A DNA stretch of 64,000 bases, from NCBI GenBank assembly GCA_973895155.1, contig OZ316899.1:12524001-12588000 (forward strand). The letters are read 5' to 3'. Positions 1-10,801 of the stretch are shown here, in pieces. Positions within the stretch are counted from its first letter, which is position 1. Each line of letters starts with the position of its first letter. The notes under the pieces were generated by a model. The model had not been told where the DNA came from and did no database searches. It saw only the letters and a list, made by a program, of their open reading frames with translations. The DNA is from Marsupella aquatica (lineage: Eukaryota; Marchantiophyta). The position numbers were made by a program, and so were the translations under genes.

Positions 1-936
1 ATCTAAACTACAAGCTTCACTTGGTTCGTCAAATTCAAAGATATCAAGAAATCTGATATGTGCATCAGTATCTCTTGACAGTTTTGAGGATTGGGATTGG
101 TTGACTTCTTCATCATCTGATGATGAACTTGAAGAATTAGAGGTGTAACCATCATCTTCTTCTGTTTCACCAAAGTGTCGCTCATCTTCCCAACTCAAAG
201 TTACTTTTGGAGACCCAAAACTGAATTGCTTTGCATGCCAATTAACTCTGACGCGTGCTAAGTACAGCCAAGGTCGTCCCAACAAAACAGGAAATGTGGA
301 TGGTGTTGATGGTCAAATTATGATGTAATCTAATGAAAATATTCTTCCTCCAATTAGGGTATCAATTTTCAGTAACGAACCTACAGGAATCACCCTGGAT
401 TGGTCTGCCATTCGTAGGATCCGAGATGTGGGCTGAAATTTGAAAAATCCCAGATCAGCAGCGGTCTGTTCTGTCATAATATTGACACTTGATCCTCCAT
501 CCACAGGGACCTTAGGGATCACACATCCTGAAATTTGTATCTCTATTTCAGGTGGACCATGGTCAGTAGATTCCACCTTCCAACATCCATTAACTTCCAC
601 TTCTGGTAACTTAAATGGACGCCTCCGCGAAGTGACCAATGTCTTCATTTGTTTTCTAAAATGGGCATTGGACTTGAGCAATTCTCCAAATGTAATGTTG
701 GCTTTCAAATTACTCACATCTGCAACTATATTATAAGTATCCATCCGTCCATCAATATGCACATGGTGAGGATCAACTTTGAAACTTACCTTTTTCCCTG
801 GTTCCAAGGGAGTATCAGTTTTTCCCTTACCCATTTCCTTCGCGAGGATTTCCTTAACTTCGTCAGAGATGTCGGGGAGAAAATACTTAGGATCGTGTCG
901 ATCATATACATTTTCCTCTTCAATCAATTCCTTCCC
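1..936 (-). pseudogene. Element A aspartic protease region of pol
   Basis: This continues the gag frame after a TGA stop at 937-939 (AAA TGA GGG). The protease motif reads PVDGGSSVNIM, so the usual DTG/DSG triad is DGG. It is followed by RVIPVGSL and, after a second TGA at 313-315, by the conserved flap-distal motif LLGRPWLY near position 260. The frame then stays open through an acidic, serine-rich linker to the window edge, where reverse transcriptase would be expected next. Both TGA stops would be removed by a single transition, so this is a decayed copy of a gag-pol polyprotein. The family assignment is firm. Whether DGG is active is not known from sequence. Confidence 0.8.
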
Positions 937-3399
937 TCATTTTGGATTTGACTTTTCCGCTGATTTGGATGTTGATTTTGGTTTGACGATTGAATCTGCC
1001 TCTTTTGCCTTCTGCTTGGAACAAGTCGTAGCAAAGACATTTAGTATCTGATCACTCTCTCTGATCTCCAAGTTAGGTTGGCCTAGTTCTCCTTCTTTTA
1101 ATAAGTGTCGATGATCCTTATCATATGTAATCCCAGCAGGTCCTCCTCTCGACAATACTGGGTTATGGATGTCACTTACACACCCTACAATATTTTCTTC
1201 ATAGCTGTCCACTAGGCCGCAAGGTGAATCATCCTCTTCTTCATAATAGACCAGACGAACTGATGGTTCAGGCAGTGCTGCTTCCTTGACTGGGTCCTTG
1301 ACATAACGAACCATCATCTTTGGTTTCTTTGGTTGGGGACATTCAATTGGAAGATGACCACTTCCTCCACAATTTCCACAAATTGGTTCGTATCCTACAT
1401 CTCTTTTTGGCCAGGGGCACGAAGGTGAGAAATGATCCTTTGCCCCACAATTCCAACATACTCCTCTGACCAATTGGGACCTGGGTGGGTAACCACCAGG
1501 TGGTGCCATTGGCGGTTTATACACTGGCTTATTAAAATTAGAAACTGGTCTTGGAGGAGGGTTAGGAAAGTACTGTACAGGGGCTGGCCCTGCAATTGTT
1601 GGAGGTCCCATTTGGACTTGGTAGCTAGCCTCAAGGTAATATGGGTGCAATAATGGGTCTTCTCCTTCTTCATAATTAGGGTACTCCCCATTGGTCAAAT
1701 AATTTACTGATTTGAGTAAGGGACACTCTTGTGGGCAGTGTCCTGGTTTCCGGCATACTGTACACCATACATTTGCCCTCTGAGGTGTCAATTGTTTCCT
1801 TGGGGGTCGTGTTGCAGCTGCATTAACATTCAGGTACTTCATTTCTTCAAGGAGACTAGCCATTTGTCCCGACATTTTATTCAATTCTGCACTTTTAGGT
1901 TGCGAAACCTTTTTCCCCTTTCTTGTAATTTTTGGGGAAGATTCCTCATCTGATGAGCTGTTGGTCTCGCTACTGGATTGAGATGTGGAACTGTCTTGTT
2001 CTGAACTGGAAGTGTCACTTGTTGAGGTAGAGGATTCAGCCTTTTTCTTCTTAGATTTCTTCTTGCTCCTTTTCTTTTTCGACTTACTGTCCTTCCGTAA
2101 CTCTCTCAACAAGTGTTTCCTTTGTGACATCTCAGAGTCAATATAAGACTGAGCTAAGTCGTATGCTCTCTCTAGGGTTGCGGGAGCCCCTTGTCTTACA
2201 AAAGTGTTTAATTTTGTATACAAACCTTGCATGAACCACTCCTTAATTAAGTTTGCAGGCGGAGGTGGTGTCACTTTATTTGCCAGCTTGGTGACTTTTT
2301 GTAAGTAGGTTCTTAAGGAATCGCCTTTCTTCATATTTACAAAACTTAATCTTGTAAAAGCTCTAGAAGTAGCTCCCTCTTCCCTGAAAGTTTTGAGGAA
2401 CTCTGCTCGAACAATTGGCCAATTTGTCTTATCGGGCAAACTTGAATACCAAGTTCGGGCTTCTCCCTTCATTAAACCTCCAAATACTTTTGCCTTTAGA
2501 TCAGGGGTATCATCCCCATTGGATGTCGCCACGGCTTCAAAATCATCCATCCATGCTTCAGCATCTGCTTTCTTGCCACGAAAGTTTTCATAACGGACTC
2601 GTGAACGACTCGCCATGATTGTTGTTGTTGTGACTTTTCTTGAAGCAAATGGAAGAAGTGGCGGGATAGATATTATGATAGGTGATACAGATGTGCCAGT
2701 TGAGAGGTTAGGGGACACTTGCATGTTTTGGTTTGGGGAGTTATCCAATCCTGAGGTGCTTGGGCTACTTCTGTATCCTCCTGAATCAGAAGTGGGATTT
2801 GTGAATTCCTCTTCTGATCGCTCAAAACCTTCGCCCACCAATTGCTCAGGTGAGTCAAAGAATTCCTCAGGTGTGATCTGTGCAAGAGAGCCGACTAAAG
2901 AGGGTTCCCGTTGGCTCGTATTAGAGAGACGAGGTGATACTGTTTGGTCTTCTCTTAATATTTCAGACTTATGGCCTTTAGCTTGGTCATGATCCGCAGG
3001 TTCCGAACCCCCTGAGTCAGCACTGGTCAAAGTTGTGTTGTGTCCCACGTCCTTCTTCACATTAGAGATGCCGTAAGCCGTAAATCCTGGTGACCCTAGG
3101 GATATATCTCCGTCTAGGCTGGTGGATCTCCTTAGTGCTTTACCTTGCGGCTTCCTTGGTTTCCTGGGGACTATCTCTTTAGGTCCCGAGCGCAAGTTAA
3201 CAAACAATGGTCTACTAGCAGATGGCTTCTCTAGTGTGCCACTTCCTTTTTGTTGTTGTAAGAGTGACACCCGACTTGTGACATTCCCCGGTGCTGGAAA
3301 TTCTGGTGAGCGGAATTTGTTAAGCAATTCTGGAGAGTCTGATGGTTTGTCCGGTAACCCTTCCCTCTTCTTCCAAATGTGTTTATTCCTATCAGTCAT
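937..3399 (-). CDS. Element A Gag polyprotein (capsid-like domain plus three CCHC knuckles)
   Basis: An 820-residue ORF with an ATG at 3399. Residues 1-260 are low-complexity and rich in Ser, Pro and Gly. A second ATG at 2616 (MASRSRVRYE) begins the conserved part and may be the true Gag start. The retrotransposon Gag domain lies at about residues 275-420 (AWMDDFEAVATSNG, GEARTWYSSLP). A Lys/Ser-rich basic stretch follows. Three CCHC zinc knuckles of the form C-x2-C-x4-H-x4-C sit near residues 545, 647 and 674 (CTVCRKPGHCPQEC, CWNCGAKDHFSPSC, CGNCGGSGHLPIEC). Gag packages the element RNA in cytoplasmic particles. The ORF ends in TGA, one transition from a sense codon, after which the protease continues in the same frame. 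Confidence 0.85.
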   Translation of the reverse strand: MTDRNKHIWKKREGLPDKPSDSPELLNKFRSPEFPAPGNVTSRVSLLQQQKGSGTLEKPSASRPLFVNLRSGPKEIVPRKPRKPQGKALRRSTSLDGDISLGSPGFTAYGISNVKKDVGHNTTLTSADSGGSEPADHDQAKGHKSEILREDQTVSPRLSNTSQREPSLVGSLAQITPEEFFDSPEQLVGEGFERSEEEFTNPTSDSGGYRSSPSTSGLDNSPNQNMQVSPNLSTGTSVSPIIISIPPLLPFASRKVTTTTIMASRSRVRYENFRGKKADAEAWMDDFEAVATSNGDDTPDLKAKVFGGLMKGEARTWYSSLPDKTNWPIVRAEFLKTFREEGATSRAFTRLSFVNMKKGDSLRTYLQKVTKLANKVTPPPPANLIKEWFMQGLYTKLNTFVRQGAPATLERAYDLAQSYIDSEMSQRKHLLRELRKDSKSKKKRSKKKSKKKKAESSTSTSDTSSSEQDSSTSQSSSETNSSSDEESSPKITRKGKKVSQPKSAELNKMSGQMASLLEEMKYLNVNAAATRPPRKQLTPQRANVWCTVCRKPGHCPQECPLLKSVNYLTNGEYPNYEEGEDPLLHPYYLEASYQVQMGPPTIAGPAPVQYFPNPPPRPVSNFNKPVYKPPMAPPGGYPPRSQLVRGVCWNCGAKDHFSPSCPWPKRDVGYEPICGNCGGSGHLPIECPQPKKPKMMVRYVKDPVKEAALPEPSVRLVYYEEEDDSPCGLVDSYEENIVGCVSDIHNPVLSRGGPAGITYDKDHRHLLKEGELGQPNLEIRESDQILNVFATTCSKQKAKEADSIVKPKSTSKSAEKSNPK

Positions 3400-3646
3400 T
3401 CCTCATGGTGTTAGATACTTACTCCCTTTGGTGTTTTGCTTTCCAATGTAACCCCTAGTATGCGGCTTTGGTCAGCCCCCTCTTCCTAGGTGAACAGTCA
3501 TGACCCATCCTGTCTATGGTCACGTTGGTTGACTCAAGAGTCATGTGGATGAAGAGTCATAACGGTCAGTGGGGTTGTCCAAAAACCTCACAGCCTCCGG
3601 TTTCTGAGCCGATGGCTGATCCGGTTCCTGAGCCGGATTTCTTCCG

Positions 3647-3889
3647 TCACCTTCTCCCTTGCCTGGCTATCACCCTAGCTAATTCAGGGATGGAAATAAT
3701 CGCATAATGTTCCCCTGTAATCTGTCCATTTATTGTTAAAATTACTAAATGTAAATCTGCTGCTTCCCACCAGGTAATGGATAGCGTGTGTACTCCCCGT
3801 CTACCTCGTTGGATTAGTGTCCTAATGCGATTTGAAGCATTCCTTAAGTTTTGCGCTCTAAAGGAACCCAAACTCCTTCGTGGTGGCAT
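3647..3889 (-). CDS. Small ORF between the element A extra ORF and gag, unknown
   Basis: An 80-residue ORF starting MPPRRSLGSF and rich in arginine at both ends. It lies between the 299-residue ORF and gag and has no motif that I recognise. It could be a short accessory protein of the element or part of its untranslated leader. The bases at 3400-3646 next to gag have no recognisable gene, but they contain a CCGG-rich repeat at about 3598-3645 that recurs in this element's LTR. Confidence 0.3.
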   Translation of the reverse strand: MPPRRSLGSFRAQNLRNASNRIRTLIQRGRRGVHTLSITWWEAADLHLVILTINGQITGEHYAIISIPELARVIARQGRR

Positions 3890-3963
3890 GTTTTAATAAG
3901 CTTCTGCAGAGCTCGGACAGGATTGAGTTGCTTGGTGAGTTTTGATCAGATTCCCTTTTTATT

Positions 3964-4863
3964 TTAATCATCCCAGGCTTCCTCGTCATCCTCATTATAA
4001 GGGAGTCTTAACTGAACCAGGTCTTGGTAGCTATTCAACAAATTTTCCAAACAATCAACTGAATCTGTCCATGGTGTTTCTACCAAATGTAATTTGTTCA
4101 GAACCTCCTCATACTTCTGTTCTTCCTCGGGTGTAACACGTGCAATTGGAATCTTGTGTTTCTTTAAGAAGAAGTCTAAATCATATTCCTCTTCCATCGG
4201 CTGCAACCTTACTCCTTCCATCCACTTCCTTTTTAGCACTAGGACATTAACCAACCTTGCTATCGGAGGTAGATCTGTCGTCCATTTGAATGAAGTTTGG
4301 CCATTGATAGGAAGCTCCCTTCTTATCACCTCCCAACTCTCATTGTAAGGATCTCTTAATTGATCTATTAAACGACATCGAGCCAAGGTCATCACCGACT
4401 TCTCCTTCCCTAGCAAATGATTTGAATTCTCATAATAATACTTCAATACATGTTCAAGTTCAATCCCCCAATTTGGATTTTCACTTAAATGTCCCAATGC
4501 TGATATCAATTCTCCTTGTGCATCTGCCTCTAAAGTTTCTTCCTCCAATTGGTTAGCAATTATGAATTCCGGAATGATAATTTGGTCAAATTCGTGGTCT
4601 GCTGTGGCCGTTACCAATTCTAGGAGCCCATCAACAGCTCGCTTGAAGACAAAGATCTTATCAAATAGAACATTAGTGGTCCAGGATTTGAGAGGGACTA
4701 AATCTTTACCCCAATAATAGCTTTCTCCCAAATCATCCTCTTGTCTTCTCTTCAGTATTGTGGAGCGACCTTGTGCACAATTACACTTAATAGTGTAGAT
4801 CTGATTTTCCCTAGACCTGATTTGGGCTCGTTCTCTCTTTCCTGGTCTGTGCCGCCTTACCAT
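3964..4863 (-). CDS. Element A extra ORF upstream of gag, unknown function
   Basis: A 299-residue ORF with ATG at 4863, in the same direction as gag and lying between leader and gag. It begins with a basic patch (RRHRPGKRERAQIRSR) and is then mostly acidic and helical-looking, ending EDDEEAWDD. I see no catalytic motif, zinc finger or transmembrane segment. Plant Ogre/Tat-type Gypsy elements are known to carry an extra ORF upstream of gag; the position is similar here, but I have not established homology. It is uninterrupted over 900 bases, unlike most coding sequence nearby, which supports it being a real element gene. Element B is inserted about 140 bases upstream of its start. Confidence 0.55.
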   Translation of the reverse strand: MVRRHRPGKRERAQIRSRENQIYTIKCNCAQGRSTILKRRQEDDLGESYYWGKDLVPLKSWTTNVLFDKIFVFKRAVDGLLELVTATADHEFDQIIIPEFIIANQLEEETLEADAQGELISALGHLSENPNWGIELEHVLKYYYENSNHLLGKEKSVMTLARCRLIDQLRDPYNESWEVIRRELPINGQTSFKWTTDLPPIARLVNVLVLKRKWMEGVRLQPMEEEYDLDFFLKKHKIPIARVTPEEEQKYEEVLNKLHLVETPWTDSVDCLENLLNSYQDLVQLRLPYNEDDEEAWDD

Positions 4864-5000
4864 TGGTGAAACACCAATCCTTTAGACTCAATTGTCTCTT
4901 ATTTCATGCTCCATTCTTCCTAGATTCCTTCTGGAGTCTATAATCCCTCATTCTCATTATTCTTCTAAGTCTGCCTCTTGGCAATGTTTCACCAATGACC

Positions 5001-5005
5001 GTCCC
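5001..5005. repeat. Left target-site duplication of element B
   Basis: GTCCC directly precedes the TGTGG terminus of element B and recurs directly after its other terminus at 22671-22675. Five bases is the expected duplication length for Gypsy integrase. Confidence 0.9.
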
Positions 5006-8000
5006 TGTGGTGCGTCCCATGGCTCCCTAAACCCAAGAAACCCCCCAGCTCAAGCCGATTCCCGCAGGTTTCGCGCTTGGCGAGGCCGTTTCCGCGGCTT
5101 AGCGGCATGGGACGCTGCTAACCTTCTACTACTACTATTAACATTTTACACACATATACTGGACAGATCCTTCATCGGGTCATGAGATACGTAGCCGGCC
5201 TAATCTAGGCCTTCCCTTGTCTTCCCCTCCGTCTTGTTAGGTATGTTTGGATTCCGCCGCCGGAATGATCCCCAATAGGCTTGGTTAAGCCGCTAAGACC
5301 TCTCTCAGCTCGACACATCCAACTCTCACTCCCCTGCTTACTTTCCTTCCTTCTGTTAGTTGATGTGGGCACTCTTCACACAAGTTAATGTGACACACAA
5401 ATAGCAAAATGACTCATTCTGACTGAGTCATACCATGCACTTGCCATACAAACAGTACATCTCATACACAAGCTCTGCAAACTAAGCCGTGAGGCCAACT
5501 CTATTCAGCTCTTAGGCATGAGGAAACATGAATATACACAAGGGTCACTGTATGACTAACCGAGAGCTTCCCTTACTACTTGATCCCAGCCCGGCTGGTG
5601 CAAACTAAAAACTTGCTAAAGAAGAGGCCCTGAGCTCCCCGTTGCCCAGGTACTTATCCTGGTAGTGGATCCGCCTAATTCTTTGCAGCATAAGCCTAAT
5701 CTACCTAACAGTAATCTACTTGCCCGGATCTACCTATGTACAGCAAGGCAGGAGCACAAGTGTTGCTCCTACCAGTGGAACCGCAATCCCACTAAGCTAA
5801 CTGTGAGGGCCGCTCCTGGTCCTGATCCTAATCCTAAACTTGGAGATCAGCGCCCGCCCTGCCCACTCACGCCTCCTACCTCCACGTCCGCCCTTCCTAA
5901 AAGGAACGGTGCCCTTGCACCGTCACGACACCGGTGGTGGATCCTCAATGGACGCCCCCAACGCTTCCTCCTCAGCCACTGCCGTAGGTTCGTTTTCTGA
6001 CAGATTACTTGCCTTTGACTGAGTCAACTCTCCATCGGCCTGACTGGGTCCACCATCGGCATCGGCTCGGGAATCATTCTCGGCTACGGCCTCAGCCTCG
6101 GCTATGGTCTCCCCGGCCTGCTCAAGAGGCGGATCTGGGATACCGGCCTCATTACTGAGTAGTTCGGCTTGGGCCGCACCATCCCCACCTTTGATGATAG
6201 CGGGATCTATTGTCGTGTTCATGCCGGAGGTTGGTGCTGGGTCTACCTCCTTGGTCACCACGGCCTGTGGAGTCAGATTACTCCTTGACCCTGAAGGTTT
6301 CCGCTTCTTCTTCTTTTCTGGTTCGGCAGCTGGTCCCTTCCCCTTCCCACTTACTTCCGGCACTGGTGCAGGTGGCGCGGCTTGTTCTTCGGCCAGTACC
6401 ACTCCTGGTAACTTGGTTGCCCCAATTGGAGTTGGGCCTGATGAAGACAAGCACTTAAATACTGCGGCTTGTTTCTTCAGCCGCTCTGTTTGGTTGTCGG
6501 CCCGCCGCTGGAGGTTCTCCATCTTCCTCGTGATTTCCTCCAACTCCTCCTGGGTCTCATCCAGGTCCTTGCGCGCCTCCTTTAGTTCCTTCTGGGCTTC
6601 CTCCCGTTCCCTGTGGGCTTCCTCCAGTTCTTTCTTCAAGGTAGCCCTCTCCTCTCGGGTTGCTCTTAGCTCCTTGTCGAGCTCTGCAATGATGACAGAC
6701 TCCATCTGGTTCATCTTGGCGTAAGTCTGATCGAGCATCTCGTCCTTCTCCCTTAGGTCGGCCTTGAAGCTGGCCGTCAGGGACGCAAGCTCCTGCTGCA
6801 GCGCCATAATCCCTTGATAGGATTTCCCTAACTCGGCCTCCTTCTGCTCAAGGGCTCCGCGAATTTTCTCGAGCTCCCCCTTCAACGCCCATTCCTTTCT
6901 TTGGGTCTCCGCCATGGCCCGGCTGTTGGCTGTTATGTGGGCCTCCTCTGCATTCCTCAGCTCTCGCTTCCACTTCTCCCTCTCTTTGATCGTATCGGCC
7001 AACTCTCCTTGGGTCCGCGTCAGTAGATTCTCGATCATTCGATTATCAGATTGTGCGGTATCCAACTGGCCCTGCATGATATTTAGCTCATGCCGCTTAA
7101 TCCGCAGCTCATCTTGGGCTTTCTTGGCCACCCTCAGGTCCTTGATTTCGGCTTCCCTTTCCCTAAGCCGACGGATGACCTCGTCCTTCTTGCTTCTTTC
7201 CAAGGCCACCGCTTCTTCTAATTGGCGCTTCTCCAACATCTCCCTCTGGAAAAAGGGTCCCTGCTCCAACTCCTCCCCAAAGATGCTGAGCGCCAGTTCT
7301 CCACACATCTCCCCGTACTCCATGGCTCTGTCTTTAGCATAGGTGGAGGAAGTAGAAGTCATCGGCATCATCCACCGCGGCCTCTGCTCCCAAGCCGTCT
7401 TGCGGATCTCTTCAATCGTGGCTAGAGGTTTGCTTCCTTTTTCGGCTAGCCGCTTGATGTCCTCCGGCCAATCTCCTCCTGGCAAATCCTTTTCTCTAGC
7501 CAGGGCTGCCTCCTCTTCCTGCCTGATTTGCTCCTGAAATTCCTGCGCCGTCTGTTTTATGCCGTCAAAGCTCGGGGGAGCAACATCTGGTGGGGGAGAC
7601 TCAGGGCTACTCTGCTGGTTGGGGTCCCCTCGTACTACTCTTGGAAGTGTGGGGATAAACCGGCCATAGGTCCTTACTCCTGGAACGTGATGGTCCGACC
7701 CATAGCCGGAGTTATCATGGCTGCAGTCCTCCACTGCCTCCTCTACTTCTTGGACTTCCGGCTTCTCCCTCTCCTCTTCGTCCGTAGGAGCTTCAGGCAA
7801 TTCTGCCTCAGATTCAGAGCTTGAGACTCCTACGTACATTCGAACACCCGGCTTGGATTATGGCCTCTCCTTGTCTCCAGTAAAGGGGTTTTCCCTTGTA
7901 AGCCGGTGTAGGCCTACCTCTGGAGCAGTGTCCTGCATTGTTGCCATTGTCGTTGCCGATGTCGATCTCTTTTCTTTCTCCAGTAGTTTCAGCAGATTTT

Positions 8001-9682
8001 GCATGCCTGGTTGCTGCATCGGCAAGTCCTCCGTCCTTGGCCTAAACACCTGCTCGATCGTAGGGCTAACAGGTGGTTGAGGCTTCTCTGCTACCGGCCT
8101 CGGTGCTGGAGCTTCCTCGGGTGCCCTTACCTGTAGGGGAAGTACTGGGGCAAAGGTCTGACCTCTGGCATACCGGCACAACAGCGGCATGTGATAGCCA
8201 AGCTGCGACACGCTCCCCATGCCGATTACCTGCTGCTCCTCCTTTAAGATCTTCTTCAATTGGTTGAGGAGGTACCCGTTGTAGTCCCGGCTTGGGTCTG
8301 GCCTCTCTGCCAGATAGACCTGTGCCTTGCCGATCTCTGCCCTTGGCAAGTTACAGTGCATGGTCACCCTCAAGAAGTCGATCATCTCTCCTATGTGCGG
8401 GTTGGTGCAGGTGTTCCGGAAGAAGCCATTCTTCGTTGATGGCCCGGGGAACGACCGGAACTCCTTGTCAGGCAAGGTCTTCCTGGTATCAACTTTGATC
8501 TTATTGCCTATCGGCAAGCCAAACACTTCGGCAATCACCTTGGGAGTAAGATAGAAATCCTTCCCATATATCCTCGTGCAATTGGTCTCGGGTTCCCATG
8601 ACCCCACGAATTCTAATAGGTCTGAATCCGGCACCTCCAGCTTCAGCCATGGTAATCTTACAAAGGCCTCTAAGCCGGATCCGGCCATGAAGCCTTGGTA
8701 CTTCTTGGTTTGCATGGTCGTAAAGCATGCATCCTCCTCCCGTGCAAAATGTAGTTGCACCTCCACCGGTAGGGTTGCCGCCCAGCCTTTCCAGGTGTCA
8801 TCCCTGGTTGGAATGGCCTTGATGGGATCGACCTCCTCCTCTTCGGCTTCTCCCTGCCTCCTGCTCTGCTGCTCGGTTGGCTTCTTTGGTGCCGCCGACC
8901 TCGTTCTTTTTGCCGGGGTGGCTTCATCGTTGACGGCTCCCTTCCTCTTCATCTCTGCTGCCGTGGAGGTTTCTCCTAGCACCGTTGCCTGGGTCCACCT
9001 TTCCGTGCTACCCTTTAATTCCCAGTGTATGTCGTTGCAGTTCTTGATGGCGTCTCGAATGCCGATGATGTTGTCTTTGCAAAATAGAAGATCGTCGAGC
9101 TGATTGGAAGTAGGAGTCCACAAGAACTCGTCCTTGATGAGTTCGCCTCCTAAGAAAGCCGTCTTCTGCAGCTCCCACAATTGAGCGAGCTCCTGCCGTT
9201 CTCGAGCTGCCCTTTCTGATTCCTCGTCCTCGTAAGTCTTGATGTACTCAGTTTCCCGTTCGAACAGGCATCCCCAGAAATGTGCCGCTTGATTGACGTT
9301 GCTCATACCCTCCTTAGGTCGATCGTCGGTATCTACTCTCTCCCCGAGTGCTTGCCTAAGCAGCTGACAGTAGTTGGCCTCCCGTAGTCGTCTGCCTAGT
9401 TCGTGCTCGCAAATGAGCCACCATTTCTTGCAAGCACTCCTTACCCCTCTCCTCTTCCGGTCCTTCCTCCCCTTGATCCTTCCTAGCCGCCGACGCTTAA
9501 CGTGCCCTAACCCTAATTGAGTTTTCACCCCCAACTTCCTTACCTCCAGCCTCGGCCCGGGTTCCATGGTCGCCCCTAATTGTTTATATTTTCCTTGTTT
9601 TGTCCCTATACTAAGGTGTTTCTAGGGTGCATTCCTGCTTTACCCACTTAACTGGCCGAGTGATTCCTGTCTAGGCATCACA
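5006..9682 (-). repeat. 3' LTR of element B (4677 bp)
   Basis: On the minus strand it begins TGTGATGCC at 9682 and ends GCACCACA at 5006, with partly inverted termini. It matches 19901-22670 at both ends. It is 1.9 kb longer than the 5' LTR because that copy lost an internal block equivalent to 6111-8018. It carries the full LTR-encoded ORF. The part at 5006-5922, downstream of the ORF, has no gene that I recognise. The start codon of the ORF is only about 115 bases from the LTR 5' end. Confidence 0.9.
5923..9567 (-). pseudogene. LTR-encoded protein of element B, one in-frame stop
   Basis: An ATG at 9567 in the context ACCATGG opens a 569-residue ORF ending at 7858. The same frame resumes at once and runs 638 residues to 5923, so the ancestral protein was about 1,210 residues with one TAA. 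Two related copies at 62930 and 63690 code through the stop site. Visible parts: an Arg/Lys-rich N-terminus; HFWGCLFERETEYIKTYEDEE; a putative nuclear signal KRTRSAAPKK near residue 220; a globular module at about 255-460 (LPWLKLEVPDSDLLEFVGSW, FYLTPKVIAEVFGLPIG); a Pro-rich linker; and a long coiled coil at about residues 190-465 of the second part. The C-terminus is acidic. It lies inside the LTR in the sense direction. I do not recognise a function. Confidence 0.7.
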
Positions 9683-10801
9683 TAGCTCCCCACTTAATTG
9701 TGAAGCGTCCTCGCGAACAACTTCATCTTCGTCCATATAGTATTTCTTGAGGCGGTCATAATGGATGCGAACTGGATATACTTCTCCCGTAATGTTGGCC
9801 AATTGTACGGATCCATTGGAGAACTTCATGGTTACTCTAAAGGGTCCTAACCAGCGAGTGTAAAGCTTTCCTGGAAACTTACTATACCTACTGTCATAAA
9901 GTAACACAAGATCACCGGTGTGAATACTAACTACTTTCAACTTTTTATCATACTGCTGCTTCATGATATTCTGTCTATATTCTACTCTCTCGGCTGAAAT
10001 CATTCTAGCCTCCTCTAAAGCTTCTAACCTATGTTCTCGCTCCTTTAGGCTCTCCTCCGCTGAGGCTCTTTCCTCAATTGTAACTTGAAATGTCGGTATC
10101 TCAAGTTGCATGGGTACCAGGGCTTCTTGTCCAAAGGTTAAGAAGAAGGGTGTATGACCGGTAGTGGATTTATAGGCTAGATTGTAAGCAAAAACAACAG
10201 CAAACAATTTATCATCCCAATCAAGTTTGTTCTGAGCTACTGTCTTGTTCAATATCTTTCCTATAATTCCGTTTGCTCGTTCTGTCAACCCATTTGCCTT
10301 TGGATGGTAGGGAGTAGTAGGCCTATGTCTAACTAAATACTGCTCATTTAAACGACTAATTATATCATTCAGAAAATGGGTTCCTCTATCACTAACTAAT
10401 TCTAGGGGTGCTCCATACCTGGTGAAGATCTGCTCATACATGAATCTAGCCGTAGTAATTGCATCATCCTTCGTGGTCGGTCTGGCCTCTACCCATTTAG
10501 TTGCATAATCCGTAGCCAGGATTATGTACTTGTTCCGTCGAGGGTGGGTCAGTGGTTTCAGAGGTCCGATGTAATCAATACCCCACTTCTCGAATGGTGC
10601 CAGAGGTAGAATAGGGTGCAGTGGATGTCTGGTGGACGCCATTGGTCCTCCCGCTCGTTGACAAGGATCGCATTGTTTGATAAACTGATAGACATCCTTG
10701 TGCAAGGTGGGCCACCAGTAACCGGCATTTAATATCTTTTTAGACGTGGTTACTGGGGCAAAATGTCCTCCGGCCTCCTCTCCATGCATGGCCCGTAGGA
10801 C
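9671..10801 (-). pseudogene. Element B integrase
   Basis: This joins the RNase H frame after a TGA at 10802-10804. The zinc-binding N-terminus is present as H-x-H...C-x2-C (MHGEEAGGHF, CDPCQRAG, with YWWPTLHKDV between). The DD35E core shows D in WGIDYIGPL, D in LVSDRGTHF and E in NGLTERANG. The C-terminal part has WLGPFRV and ends in an acidic tail (DEDEVVREDASQ) whose last codons enter the LTR. There is no chromodomain. Integrase cuts target DNA and inserts the element cDNA, leaving the 5-bp duplication seen here. The domain is intact from 10789; only the upstream TGA breaks the polyprotein. Confidence 0.88.
9683..9697 (-). other. Polypurine tract of element B
   Basis: On the minus strand AAGTGGGGAGCTA lies directly before the 3' LTR start. 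It is the expected primer for plus-strand DNA synthesis and confirms the direction and the LTR edge. Confidence 0.75.

Noticed and set aside
6104-6724. Long open frames on the strand opposite the element B LTR ORF
   Set aside because: They mirror the coiled-coil coding strand (Ser-rich shadows of Glu/Lys-rich helices) and have no motif of their own.
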